From Tepidicaulis marinus (GTDB taxonomy: Bacteria; Pseudomonadota; Alphaproteobacteria; Parvibaculales; Parvibaculaceae): a stretch of DNA of 64,000 nt. Location: assembly GCF_000739695.1 (NCBI RefSeq), contig NZ_BBIO01000008.1:1-64000 (forward strand). Reading direction: 5' to 3'. Positions 27,255-35,729 of this stretch are shown one piece after another. A program made the position numbers and the translations under genes. Numbering within the stretch: position 1 is the first letter of the stretch; every line of letters begins with the position of its first letter. The notes below the pieces were generated by a model, which saw only the letters and a program-made list of their open reading frames with translations, did no database searches and had not been told where the DNA came from.

Positions 27255-28078
27255 CCCGGCGGTCGCTTTTTCTTTCCGTCTGCGCTCTTGGCGTTTTTTT
27301 TCTGACCCTTTCAGGGCCTGCCAGCGCGGCCGACTTCGACATCGCCTCGCTGGCGGATGGGGAGCGCAGCGGGCCGCTCACGGCGCGGATCATTCAATTT
27401 TTAGGCATTCTCACGGTTCTGTCGATCGCGCCCGGCCTCCTTATCATGGTGACCTGCTTCACGCGCATCGTGATCGTGCTTTCTTTCCTGCGCAGCGGGC
27501 TCGGGCTGCAGCAATCCCCGCCCAATATGGTGATCGTAAGCCTCGCGCTCTTTATCACCGCCTATGTGATGGCGCCGACATTCGACCAGGCTTGGCGCGA
27601 CGGGCTCAATCCGCTTCTCAACGACCAGGTGACCGAAGAGCAAGCCTTCGGGCGCATCGTCGAACCCTTCCGCCAATTCATGCTGCGAAATGTGCGCGAG
27701 AAGGATCTGGCGCTTTTCGATGGGCTCTCGGCGGTAATTTATGAAAAATCCCGCCCCGCAGACTCGCGAGAAGATCAGGCGAGCGTGCTTCCCGCTCCCG
27801 CCGCCGATGAAGAGGCAGAGGAAACAGAAGCCCAGGTCGATCTACGTGTTCTCGTTCCCGCCTTTCTCGTCTCGGAACTACGCCGGGCCTTTGAGATCGG
27901 CTTTCTGATCTTCCTTCCCTTCCTTGTCATCGACCTTGTGGTCGCCACGGTTCTGATGGCCATGGGGATGATGATGCTGCCGCCCGTGGTGATTTCCCTG
28001 CCCTTCAAGGTGCTCTTCTTCGTTCTGATCGATGGCTGGTATTTGCTCACCTCCAGCCTCGTCCGATCCTTTTTGTAG
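27251..28078 (+). CDS. fliP: Flagellar export gate protein FliP
   Basis: The protein has 275 residues. A signal peptide (FLSVCALGVFFLTLSGPASA) precedes the conserved core: LIMVTCFTRIVIVLSFLRSG, LGLQQSPPNMVIVSLALFIT, then PAFLVSELRRAFEIGFLIFL and the end VATVLMAMGMMMLPPVVISL. FliP forms the export gate with FliQ and FliR in the membrane. An acidic insertion of about 25 residues (near 175-200, rich in Glu, Ala and Asp) splits the periplasmic loop, compared with enterobacterial FliP. It overlaps fliL by 4 bp (ATGA). fliQ is not next to it but in the flgB operon. Confidence 0.97.
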   Translation: MTRRSLFLSVCALGVFFLTLSGPASAADFDIASLADGERSGPLTARIIQFLGILTVLSIAPGLLIMVTCFTRIVIVLSFLRSGLGLQQSPPNMVIVSLALFITAYVMAPTFDQAWRDGLNPLLNDQVTEEQAFGRIVEPFRQFMLRNVREKDLALFDGLSAVIYEKSRPADSREDQASVLPAPAADEEAEETEAQVDLRVLVPAFLVSELRRAFEIGFLIFLPFLVIDLVVATVLMAMGMMMLPPVVISLPFKVLFFVLIDGWYLLTSSLVRSFL

Positions 28079-28086
28079 AGGGCGCG

Positions 28087-28851
28087 ATGGAAGGATTGCA
28101 GCTCTTTGCCCAGCAACAAGTGTTTCTTTTCATGCTGGTTTTTGCCCGCACGGGCACGGCCGTCCTTCTCATGCCAGGTTTCGGAGAGCGCATTATTCCT
28201 CGGCAAATAAGGCTCGTTCTGGCGCTTGCCATCAGTTTCGTCGCCTTGCCGCTCGCCCCCGTCACCCATCTCGCCTTGCCCGCCAATCTCGGTCTTTTGT
28301 TTTCCGCGATCGGCGGGGAGTTTTTGATCGGGGCCTTTATCGGGGCCGCGACACGGGTGATCTTCTCCGCTCTTCACATGGGCGGGCAATTGATCGGCCA
28401 ATCGATGGGCCTCTCCGCGCTGGTGCCGGAAGCGGCGGCCGGGTTCGGCGGCTCCACGGCCACGACCAACCTGCTTGTCATGTGCGGGATGACGATGATC
28501 TTCGTGGCCGATCTGCATATTCTCATGATCGAGGCGATGGTCAGTTCTTACAGGCTCTTCCGGCCTGCCGAAATTCCGGACATGGCCGGGCTCGCGGAAG
28601 ACTTCATTCATGTTATGAGCCGGGCTTTCCTGCTTGCCGTCAAATTCGCCAGTCCTTTTTTGATTGTCGCTTTCCTCTTCAATCTGGGCCTTGGGCTTAC
28701 CAACCGGCTCATGCAATCCCTGCCCGTCTTTTTCGTCGGCATGCCGTTTTTGCTGGCGACGGGTTTTCTCGTTCTCTTCGCAACCACCGCCGCGATCATG
28801 CTTTCCTTCGCAGACAGCATGAGCACCTGGCTCAACAGCTTTGCCACCTGA
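28087..28851 (+). CDS. fliR: Flagellar export gate protein FliR
   Basis: This 254-residue integral membrane protein has about six hydrophobic segments. Conserved points are FARTGTAVLLMPGFGERIIP, then LIGAFIGAATRVIFSALHMGG (quoted partly) and LGLTNRLMQSLPVFFVGMPF, which is the FliR closing block. It completes the FliP5-Q4-R1 export gate. It starts 8 bp after fliP, and the flhB ATG follows one base after its stop, so the set is one operon. Confidence 0.95.
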   Translation: MEGLQLFAQQQVFLFMLVFARTGTAVLLMPGFGERIIPRQIRLVLALAISFVALPLAPVTHLALPANLGLLFSAIGGEFLIGAFIGAATRVIFSALHMGGQLIGQSMGLSALVPEAAAGFGGSTATTNLLVMCGMTMIFVADLHILMIEAMVSSYRLFRPAEIPDMAGLAEDFIHVMSRAFLLAVKFASPFLIVAFLFNLGLGLTNRLMQSLPVFFVGMPFLLATGFLVLFATTAAIMLSFADSMSTWLNSFAT

Positions 28852-28852
28852 C

Positions 28853-29941
28853 ATGTCCGATCAAACACAAGACAAGTCCTCGCAAACCGAGGAACCGACA
28901 GAGAAAAAGCAGTCCGACGCCAAACAAAAGGGCAATACGCCCAATTCGCGCGAGGTAGGCACGCTGCTCACCTTTCTGGCGGCCTTCACGCTGGTGGCAG
29001 GCGCCGGGTCCTGGGCCATGGCCGAACTCGGCCACGCCATGGTGCCGCTGATCGACCGGCCACATGAACTGATCGCGGGCCCGAGCGTGGGAGATCTCGC
29101 ACAAATGATCGGCAATTTTATCGGCGAAACGGCGCTGACGCTGCTGCCCGTCTTTCTGCTTTTCATGATGGCCGGCATTCTGGCCATGCTCGTTCAAGGC
29201 AATGCCCGCCTTGCCCCCGACCGCATTCAGCCGAAGCTGGAGCGCATTTCTCCCAAGAAGGGCGCCGAGCGTATTTTCGGCCGGGCCGCTTTCGTTGAAT
29301 TTTCCTTCGGGCTCATCAAATTGACGCTGATCGGCGCCATCACCAGTTTCGTGCTCTGGCCGGCCATTGCACAAGCGGAGTCTTTCGTCTTCAAGGATGT
29401 GGCCTCCATTCCTTCCATCTTGCGGGAATTCACGATGCGCCTGCTTGTCGCCGTCGCCTCTTCCATGACCTTGATTGCCGCGGTCGACATTTTGTGGCGC
29501 CGCTTCGACTGGAAGCGCAACCTGCGCATGTCGCACAAAGAAATCAAAGACGAGATGAAGCAGGTCGAAGGCGACCCGATGGTCAAACGCCGCTTGCGCG
29601 AAATCCGCCAAAGCCGGGCGCGCCGGCGCATGCTGGAATCGGTGCCGAACGCGTCTGTGGTGGTGATGAACCCCACCCACTATGCCGTGGCGCTGCGCTA
29701 TGAGCGCGGGGTCGATGCGGTGCCGGTCTGCGTTGCCAAGGGGCTCGATCTCGTAGCGCTGAAAATCCGCGAAACGGCGGAAAAGCACGGCGTGCCCGTG
29801 GTGGAAGAACCGCCGCTTGCCCGCGCGCTCCATGCTTCCATGGAAGTCGGTCATCCGATCTCAAGCGAGTTTTACAAGGCGGTTGCCGAAATCATCTCCT
29901 ACGTCCTCGGTCAGAAAACGCCTGCCCGCCAGAAGAACTGA
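28853..29941 (+). CDS. flhB: Flagellar export switch protein FlhB
   Basis: The product is 362 residues from ATG 28853. A hydrophilic start (EEPTEKKQSDAKQKGNTPNS) precedes four membrane helices, then the cytoplasmic domain with the autocleavage site NPTH in VVVMNPTHYAVALRYERG. The end carries KIRETAEKHGVPVVEEPPLA and HPISSEFYKAVAEIISYVL, the FlhB-C fold. FlhB sits beside the export gate and switches substrate class when FliK signals hook completion. A terminator follows 25 bp later. A stand-alone FhlB-like fragment is encoded at 31097. Confidence 0.96.
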   Translation: MSDQTQDKSSQTEEPTEKKQSDAKQKGNTPNSREVGTLLTFLAAFTLVAGAGSWAMAELGHAMVPLIDRPHELIAGPSVGDLAQMIGNFIGETALTLLPVFLLFMMAGILAMLVQGNARLAPDRIQPKLERISPKKGAERIFGRAAFVEFSFGLIKLTLIGAITSFVLWPAIAQAESFVFKDVASIPSILREFTMRLLVAVASSMTLIAAVDILWRRFDWKRNLRMSHKEIKDEMKQVEGDPMVKRRLREIRQSRARRRMLESVPNASVVVMNPTHYAVALRYERGVDAVPVCVAKGLDLVALKIRETAEKHGVPVVEEPPLARALHASMEVGHPISSEFYKAVAEIISYVLGQKTPARQKN

Positions 29942-29965
29942 GCCCATCCCGCCTATCCCGAAAAA

Positions 29966-29993
29966 AAAGGCGGCGCCCGCACGCGCCGCCTTT
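29966..29993. terminator. Bidirectional terminator between flhB and fliG
   Basis: Eleven-base arms (29966-29976 and 29983-29993, GGCGGCGC core), with an A8 tract on the left and TTTGTTTT on the right, between two convergent operons. Confidence 0.9.
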
Positions 29994-30016
29994 GTTTTGA
30001 GAAATGTTTGAGCCGC

Positions 30017-31051
30017 TTAGGCGATCATGCGGCGGGGAGAGGATTTGCCCTGCTGATTGAGAATGATCTCGCCGCGCGCCTCCAGCTCCTTGGCAAGACG
30101 CAGCACCCGGCTCTGAGCCTCATCCACATCGCTCGCGCGGATCGCGCCCATCAGCTCCAGCTCGCCCTTGACGATGGCCCGCGCGCGTTCCGACATGTTC
30201 TGGAAAACAATCTCGCGCGCCTCGTCCTTCAGGCCCTTCAGTGCCAGAATGAGCGTGTCGATTTCCACCGCCTGGACGATTACCTGGATCGAACGGCCAT
30301 CGAGTTTCAGAAGATCGTCGAAAGTGAACATCAACGCCTTGATGGCATCGGCGGAGTCCGGCACTTCCTGCTCGATCTCGCCCATGATTTCCGGCAAGCG
30401 CGCCCGGTCCACCTGGTTGAGAATGTCGGCAATGCGCATATGGCTATCATTGCCGAGCATACGGGCGTAATTGACCATGAATTCCGAATGCAGCGTCTCT
30501 TCTATGTCTTTCAGCACATCTTTTTGCACATAATCCATCTCGATCATCCGGCGCATGACATCTGCGCGGAATTCGCTGGGCAGCGCCGCCACCACGCGGG
30601 CGGCATGCGCGGACCGGATTTTGGAGAGGATGACGGCCGCGGTTTGCGGATGCTCGCTCTGCAGATAACTTGCAAGAATCTGCTCGTTCACCGTGGAAAG
30701 CTTTTCCCACATGCTGCGGCCCGCCGCGCCGCGAATGTCGCCCATGATTTCCATCACCCGCTCTTCGGGCAGGAATTGGGAAAGCATACGCTCCGTACTG
30801 TCATAAGTGCCGACGACGCTGGCACTATTGACGAAATAATCCGTGAAATCCCGCAGCAAATGCTCGCAAACCGAAGAGGTAATGCTGCCGAGCTGCGCCA
30901 TGGAGCGCGAGACCATGCGGATCTCGTCCTCATCGAGCTGTTCCATCAGCTTCGCGCCGCGGTCTTTGCCCAGCGCGAAGAGAATGACGGCGGCCCGTTC
31001 CGGCCCCGTCAGGCTGGTAACGTCTTCTCTCAAGCGAATCTGTTTTTCCAT
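30017..31051 (-). CDS. fliG: Flagellar motor switch protein FliG
   Basis: This 344-residue protein has the FliG plan: an N-terminal domain (LTGPERAAVILFALGKDRGA), a middle domain with EHPQTAAVILSKI, and a C-terminal domain with FTFDDLLKLDGRSIQVIVQA and ELELMGAIRASDVDEAQSRV, the charged region that meets MotA. It connects the MS-ring to FliM. It lies at the end of the fliI-flhA-fhlB-like-fliG operon, 45 bp after the small fhlB-like gene; the separation of fliG from fliF is usual in this group. Confidence 0.97.
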   Translation of the reverse strand: MEKQIRLREDVTSLTGPERAAVILFALGKDRGAKLMEQLDEDEIRMVSRSMAQLGSITSSVCEHLLRDFTDYFVNSASVVGTYDSTERMLSQFLPEERVMEIMGDIRGAAGRSMWEKLSTVNEQILASYLQSEHPQTAAVILSKIRSAHAARVVAALPSEFRADVMRRMIEMDYVQKDVLKDIEETLHSEFMVNYARMLGNDSHMRIADILNQVDRARLPEIMGEIEQEVPDSADAIKALMFTFDDLLKLDGRSIQVIVQAVEIDTLILALKGLKDEAREIVFQNMSERARAIVKGELELMGAIRASDVDEAQSRVLRLAKELEARGEIILNQQGKSSPRRMIA

Positions 31052-31096
31052 GACTTCTCTCGGCTGCTTGTGTTGATCTTGAATGCCGGTCCCGCT

Positions 31097-31354
31097 TCAC
31101 TCCGGCTCCGGCGTGCGGCGCTCCTGCGCCATCTCATATTTGAAAAGCGGCGTCGCGATCTGGGAAAGAGCGAGGAGAACCGGCACATTAATCTGCATGC
31201 CCTCGGCCATCTCGCTCAAAAGCTGAGCAAGATCGGTTTCCGCCGTCACATCCTTTCCGCATTCACGCGCCAGCTGAACGATTTCATCGGCTAGGCTCGG
31301 GGCGCCGCCGGGCAGACTTCCGGTGTCCGGCTCGTGCGGGGAAGATTGTCTCAT
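31097..31354 (-). CDS. Small FhlB-like protein (FlhB C-terminal domain homologue)
   Basis: The protein has 85 residues. After a disordered start, LADEIVQLARECGKDVTAET, DLAQLLSEMAEGMQINVPVL and LALSQIATPLFKYE match the order of the FlhB cytoplasmic C-terminal subdomain (KI-AREHGIP--ED--LA--L-----G--I----Y-AVA-VL---). The NPTH cleavage motif is absent. Stand-alone FhlB proteins can partly replace the FlhB C-terminal part during export. The sequence is divergent, so this is a moderate call. It lies between flhA (9 bp) and fliG. Confidence 0.55.
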   Translation of the reverse strand: MRQSSPHEPDTGSLPGGAPSLADEIVQLARECGKDVTAETDLAQLLSEMAEGMQINVPVLLALSQIATPLFKYEMAQERRTPEPE

Positions 31355-31363
31355 GATCCCTCC

Positions 31364-33460
31364 TTATACCTGCGCCACGACTTTGACCGGCGTCTTGCGG
31401 TGCAGTTCGGCATGACTGATGACCGGCGTCGCCGCGCTCACCCGTTCAAGAAGCGAGCGCACGAAGGTGCGGATTTCCTGGCCGACAAGAATGGCGAAAG
31501 GCTCCCCCGCGCCGATCTGCTGCTGGATTGCGGGCCGCGCGGCAAGCACGAAATCATGCACCATAGAGGGCGGCATGGTGAAGACGCGGTCCTCGCCTTG
31601 CTGTTCGATATGGTCCATGAAAGCCTGCTCCCATTTGGGTTGCAGTGTCACGGCCCGCACAAAACCGTCGCTCCCGGCAAGCGCCTGGCAAATCTGCTGA
31701 GCAAGGCGCGCGCGCACATGCTCGACGATAAGCCCGACATTGCGCGAATGAGGCGCAGCTTCCGCCACAGCTTCGAGAATAAGCGGCAGGTTGCGGATCG
31801 AGACCTGTTCGGCAAGCAGGCTTTGCAGTACGTTTTGCAGCGCGGCCATGGTGATCTGCGCGGGCACGAGATCGGCAATGAGTTTTTGATAATCGCCGTC
31901 GAGCCCGTCGAGAAGTTTCTGCAAGGCGGCATAAGTCAGAAGCGAGCTTAGATTGTCTTTTATGACTTCGGTCAGATGCGTGATGACGACGCTTTCCTCA
32001 TCCACCACCGTATAACCCTTGCTTTCCGCCCGCTCGGCCATGGAACGGGAAATCCAGCGCGCAGGCAGCCCGAATGTAGGTTCACGCGTTTCTTGGCCTT
32101 CAATAGGCTCGGCGGTCCCGCTCGGGTCGATGGCCAGCATATATTTCGGCCAGACCTCGCCTTTGCCGACAACCACCCCTTGAACGGAAATCTCATAAGC
32201 TTTCGGCTCCAGAAAGCCGCTATCCTTCACGCGGATTTTGGGCAGATAAAACCCATATTGCTTGGCGAAACGGCGGCGCAGAAGCGAGACCTTGGCGGTG
32301 AGCCCCGTATTCTCGCCGACGATCAGCGGCACGAGCTGGCTGCCCACTTCAAGCTGAATGTCCTCGATGCGCAAAAGCTCTTCGATGGGCGTTTCCTCGG
32401 AGACTTTGGGCTGGGCCGCGGCAAGCTCTTCGCGCTGGCGCTCGCGCTCCTGTTCCTCGAAAAGGCGGGGCAGCCACCAGGCAATGCCGCCGAAGAACCC
32501 GCCGAGCAGCAGGAAGGGGAAGAACGGCATGCCCGGCGTGATGGCGAGAAGCCCCATCAAGACCGCAGCGAGCAGCAGCGCTTTCGGGTAAGCGCCGAGC
32601 TGGCGCAGCAAAGCCTGATCGGCCGAACCCTGATTGCCGCCTTTGGTAACAAGAAGACCGGCGGCAAGCGAAACGATGAGCGCCGGGATCTGCGAGACAA
32701 GCCCGTCGCCGACCGAGAGGATCGAATAGACATGAGCGGCTTCTGAAAAGCTGAGGTCCTTTTGCGCGACGCCTATCAGGATGCCGCCGACGAGATTGAT
32801 GAAGGTGATGATGAGACCGGCAATCGCATCGCCGCGCACGAATTTCGAGGCCCCGTCCATGGAACCGAAGAACGAGCTTTCCTGTTCCAGTTCCGAGCGG
32901 CGCTGCTGGGCCTGTTTGTCGTCAATGAGCCCGGCGGAAAGATCGGCGTCGATGGCCATTTGCTTTCCAGGAATGGCATCGAGGGTAAAACGCGCCGCAA
33001 CCTCGGCAACGCGGGTCGCCCCTTTCGTGATCACCAGGAAGTTCACCGTCACGAGAATGGCGAAGACGATCATCCCGATGACGAAATTCCCGCCGATGAC
33101 GAAATGCGAGAAGCCGGAAATTACATGGCCTGCCGCCGTCGGCCCTTCATGCCCTTCGGAAAGAATGAGCCGCGTCGAGGCGATGTTGAGGGAAAGGCGC
33201 AACATGGTCGCCACAAGCAGGATCGTCGGGAAGGAGGAAAAATCGAGCGGCTTGTGGATCCAGAGCGCCACCATCAAGACCAGCACGGAAAAGGCAACAG
33301 AAATGGCCAGACCGATATCGAGCCCCCATGAGGGAACCGGCAAAAAGAGAATGGTGAGCATGAAGATGATGCCCACCGCAAACCAGATGTCCCGGTGCTG
33401 CAGCCCGCCGCGCGTGAACTGATCGAGGGCTGGAAATTTCTGGACGAATGTTTCGCTCAC
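31364..33460 (-). CDS. flhA: Flagellar export protein FlhA
   Basis: This 698-residue protein, a normal length, has about eight N-terminal membrane helices to residue 330 (for example LPVPSWGLDIGLAISVAFSV) with the cytoplasmic FHIPEP-type loop (ATRVAEVAARFTLDAIPGKQ, then MAIDADLSAGLID). The large cytoplasmic domain, which docks chaperone-substrate complexes, follows. The start appears to be GTG 33460, overlapping the fliI stop by 4 bp. FlhA is the main export-gate component and proton-driven exporter. Confidence 0.97.
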   Translation of the reverse strand: MSETFVQKFPALDQFTRGGLQHRDIWFAVGIIFMLTILFLPVPSWGLDIGLAISVAFSVLVLMVALWIHKPLDFSSFPTILLVATMLRLSLNIASTRLILSEGHEGPTAAGHVISGFSHFVIGGNFVIGMIVFAILVTVNFLVITKGATRVAEVAARFTLDAIPGKQMAIDADLSAGLIDDKQAQQRRSELEQESSFFGSMDGASKFVRGDAIAGLIITFINLVGGILIGVAQKDLSFSEAAHVYSILSVGDGLVSQIPALIVSLAAGLLVTKGGNQGSADQALLRQLGAYPKALLLAAVLMGLLAITPGMPFFPFLLLGGFFGGIAWWLPRLFEEQERERQREELAAAQPKVSEETPIEELLRIEDIQLEVGSQLVPLIVGENTGLTAKVSLLRRRFAKQYGFYLPKIRVKDSGFLEPKAYEISVQGVVVGKGEVWPKYMLAIDPSGTAEPIEGQETREPTFGLPARWISRSMAERAESKGYTVVDEESVVITHLTEVIKDNLSSLLTYAALQKLLDGLDGDYQKLIADLVPAQITMAALQNVLQSLLAEQVSIRNLPLILEAVAEAAPHSRNVGLIVEHVRARLAQQICQALAGSDGFVRAVTLQPKWEQAFMDHIEQQGEDRVFTMPPSMVHDFVLAARPAIQQQIGAGEPFAILVGQEIRTFVRSLLERVSAATPVISHAELHRKTPVKVVAQV

Positions 33461-34959
33461 GGGCGCGCCTCTTTCATGATCGGTTCTTCGATGACGATGC
33501 CGCCGTCTTCTTCCATGGCTCTCAGATCGGCGAGAAGTTCGGGCGGCAGCTCATGCGTGAGTGCGGGCTCGTGCGGGGGAACAAGCTCTGCCGCCGCCTC
33601 TTCTTCCGGCAGACCGGCCGCCCCGGCATGGCCGAGCAATTTGCCGAGCTCAGCAAAACTTTCTTCCAGCGAGGCGCGGCAATCGGCTTTTTGTGCCAGA
33701 AAAGCTTCGAGCGCCGGCTCCAGCTCGATCGCCCGGTCCACAAACGGGTCGGCGCCTGCCTTGTAGGCACCGAGCTGAATGAGCTCGCGCATTTCTTCAA
33801 AAGCGGCGAGATAGCGGCGCGCTTCGCGGCAGATCGCTTCTTCTTCGGGCGTATGGCAGGCAGGCAGCGCACGCGAAACGCTTTTAAGAATGTCGATGGC
33901 GGGAAAGCGGCCGCGCTCGGCGATCGCCCGTTCCAGCACGATATGCCCATCGAGGATCGAGCGGGCGGCATCGGCGATGGGATCGTTGTGATCGTCCCCT
34001 TCCGCCAGCACCGTGAAAATGCCGGTAATGTCGCCTTGCCTTTCCGTGCCCGGCCCCGCCCGTTCCAAAAGCCGCGCCATTTCGCTGAAGACGCTGGGCG
34101 GATAGCCTTTCGATGCCGGGGGCTCGCCCGCCGTCAGGCCGATCTCGCGCTGGGCCATGGCAAAGCGGGTAATGGAATCGACCAGGCAGACGACCTGCAG
34201 GCCCAGGTCGCGGAAGGCTTCTGCGACGGTCAGCGTCAAATAAGTCGCCTGGCGGCGCATGTGCGGGCTTTCATCGGAGGTGGAGACCACCATGACCGCG
34301 CGCTTCAGCCCCTCGGCGCCCAAGGTTTCCTGCAAGAATTCCTGTACCTCTCGCCCGCGCTCGCCAATGAGGCCAATGACGGCCACATCCGCGCCGCCGC
34401 CCCGCGCCAGCATGGAAAGCAGCGTGGATTTACCGACACCGGAACCGGAAAAAACCCCGATGCGCTGCCCCCGGCACAGCGGCGCGAAGACATTGAGCGC
34501 GCGCACGCCCGTTTCAAGCTTCTGCCCGAGCCGCCGGCGGCTATAAGGAGAGGGCGGCACCCCGCGCAGACGCCGGGCAATCTCGCCCTGCGGCAGCGGG
34601 CCCTTGCCGTCCACCGGCTCGCCAAGCCCGTTCACCACCCGGCCGATCCAGCCTGGATGCGGTTTGACGCTTGCGCCCGTGCCTTGCGTTTCCACCCGGG
34701 CGCCAAGGGCAATGCCTTCTGCCGCCTCGAAAGGCATGAGAAGGCTGCTTGCCCCGTCAAAGCCGATGACTTCAGAGGCAATACGCCGCCCGTCCTGCGC
34801 CAGGATATCGCAGCGGTCGCCCGCAGAGAGTTTACGCTCCAGCCCGCGCACCCGCAGCGTCTGGCCGCTGCAGGCCGTCACCGTGCCGCGGTAAACGGGC
34901 CCAGGAAGCTGCTCCAGCACTGTCTGAAATTTTTCGAGACGCCGCATGATGCCTGCCAT
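33457..34959 (-). CDS. fliI: Flagellum-specific ATPase FliI with C-terminal extension
   Basis: The product is about 500 residues. Walker A is GSGVGKSTLLSML (near 170), and the F1-like motifs IGLIGERGREVQEFLQ and VCLVDSITRFAMAQREIGLT follow. FliI forms a hexamer that unloads export substrates at FlhA. The family is usually 430-460 residues; here an acidic tail of roughly 60 residues follows (LPEEEAAAELVPPHEPALTH and more), with no homology I recognise. Start candidates are TTG 34965, ATG 34959 and ATG 34947; none has a strong Shine-Dalgarno site. First gene of the fliI-flhA-fhlB-like-fliG operon under element D. No fliJ follows. Confidence 0.94.
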   Translation of the reverse strand: MAGIMRRLEKFQTVLEQLPGPVYRGTVTACSGQTLRVRGLERKLSAGDRCDILAQDGRRIASEVIGFDGASSLLMPFEAAEGIALGARVETQGTGASVKPHPGWIGRVVNGLGEPVDGKGPLPQGEIARRLRGVPPSPYSRRRLGQKLETGVRALNVFAPLCRGQRIGVFSGSGVGKSTLLSMLARGGGADVAVIGLIGERGREVQEFLQETLGAEGLKRAVMVVSTSDESPHMRRQATYLTLTVAEAFRDLGLQVVCLVDSITRFAMAQREIGLTAGEPPASKGYPPSVFSEMARLLERAGPGTERQGDITGIFTVLAEGDDHNDPIADAARSILDGHIVLERAIAERGRFPAIDILKSVSRALPACHTPEEEAICREARRYLAAFEEMRELIQLGAYKAGADPFVDRAIELEPALEAFLAQKADCRASLEESFAELGKLLGHAGAAGLPEEEAAAELVPPHEPALTHELPPELLADLRAMEEDGGIVIEEPIMKEARP

Positions 34960-34992
34960 TGCCAAAAAGAGAGCCGTTTCCGGCCTTAGGCA

Positions 34993-35027
34993 ACGCTAAA
35001 GAGCGGCGTTTAAACGGGAGTATAAGT
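34993..35027 (-). promoter_or_regulatory. 35-bp flagellar regulon element, site D (fliI operon)
   Basis: Minus strand: box 1 CTTATA, box 2 GTTTAAAC, box 3 TAGCGT, standard offsets. It lies 34 bp before ATG 34959, so the leader would be short. Confidence 0.78.
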
Positions 35028-35049
35028 TCTGCGGCCTGAAAAGGGACGC

Positions 35050-35721
35050 TTAGAACCGCGTATCCATGCCGGGCCGCTCATAATGAGCGTCCTGATATTG
35101 CTGCTGATGCATGCGGTAAAGCGCTTCCATCAGCTCGCGGGGAATTTGCGTGCCTTCATAGGCGCTGCTCTCGGTGACGGAGGCAAGTTGAAGCGGCGCA
35201 ACCTTGCCGGGCGCCGGCATAGCTTCCGGCCCTTTCAGGCTCGCGGCAGGGGCCGGCGGCGGGGGCGCGGCGGCAAGATCGAGCCGCGCTTCCTGGGCGC
35301 CGGGGGCCGGCTCAGCGCTTGCAATATCGATGGTGACGCGCGCCTTTTCTTCCGGCGCCTGCGCCCCGGCAACGGTCACCGGGGATTGCGGGCCTTCTTC
35401 TTCGCCCGTCAGGAAGGCCATGACATGGGCGCCCATATCCTTGCCCGTCACTTCCTCGATCACACTGTCGATCACCGCGCCGATCACGCCGAGCGGGCCG
35501 CCCATAATAGCCGAGCCCAGAATCTTCATCGGCGCCTTGATCGTGTCCCCCGTCACTTCCCGGTAAAGCGTGGAAATGCCCGGCAAATGTTGCAGCGGAT
35601 TAATGGCATCGAGAAAATCGCCGAAATCGAGATCGCCGCCGCCCTTTTGCACGGCGCCCGCCCGGTCCGCCTTCATCGGGCCGGGGCTCGCTAGCGTTGC
35701 GTGATACATGGGCGCGGGCAT
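35050..35721 (-). CDS. Unrecognised protein, last gene of the flgB operon
   Basis: The product is 223 residues from ATG 35721, set by AGGAGAG upstream. There is no signal peptide. A conserved-looking N-terminal part (DFGDFLDAINPLQHLPGIST, LYREVTGDTIKAPMKILGSA, IMGGPLGVIGAVIDSVIEEV) is followed by a Pro/Ala-rich linker and a short C-terminal helix (PRELMEALYRMHQQQYQDAH). The Gly-rich amphipathic segment IMGGPLGVIGAVIDSV might be membrane-associated. I do not recognise the family. It follows fliQ by 8 bp in flgB-flgC-fliE-fliQ, which suggests a role in rod or export-gate assembly. Confidence 0.6.
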   Translation of the reverse strand: MPAPMYHATLASPGPMKADRAGAVQKGGGDLDFGDFLDAINPLQHLPGISTLYREVTGDTIKAPMKILGSAIMGGPLGVIGAVIDSVIEEVTGKDMGAHVMAFLTGEEEGPQSPVTVAGAQAPEEKARVTIDIASAEPAPGAQEARLDLAAAPPPPAPAASLKGPEAMPAPGKVAPLQLASVTESSAYEGTQIPRELMEALYRMHQQQYQDAHYERPGMDTRF

Positions 35722-35729
35722 GGGCTCTC

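Noticed and set aside
33448-34989. Long open frame on the plus strand opposite fliI
   Set aside because: Antisense shadow of fliI; low-complexity Arg/Ala/Gly composition and no recognisable domain.
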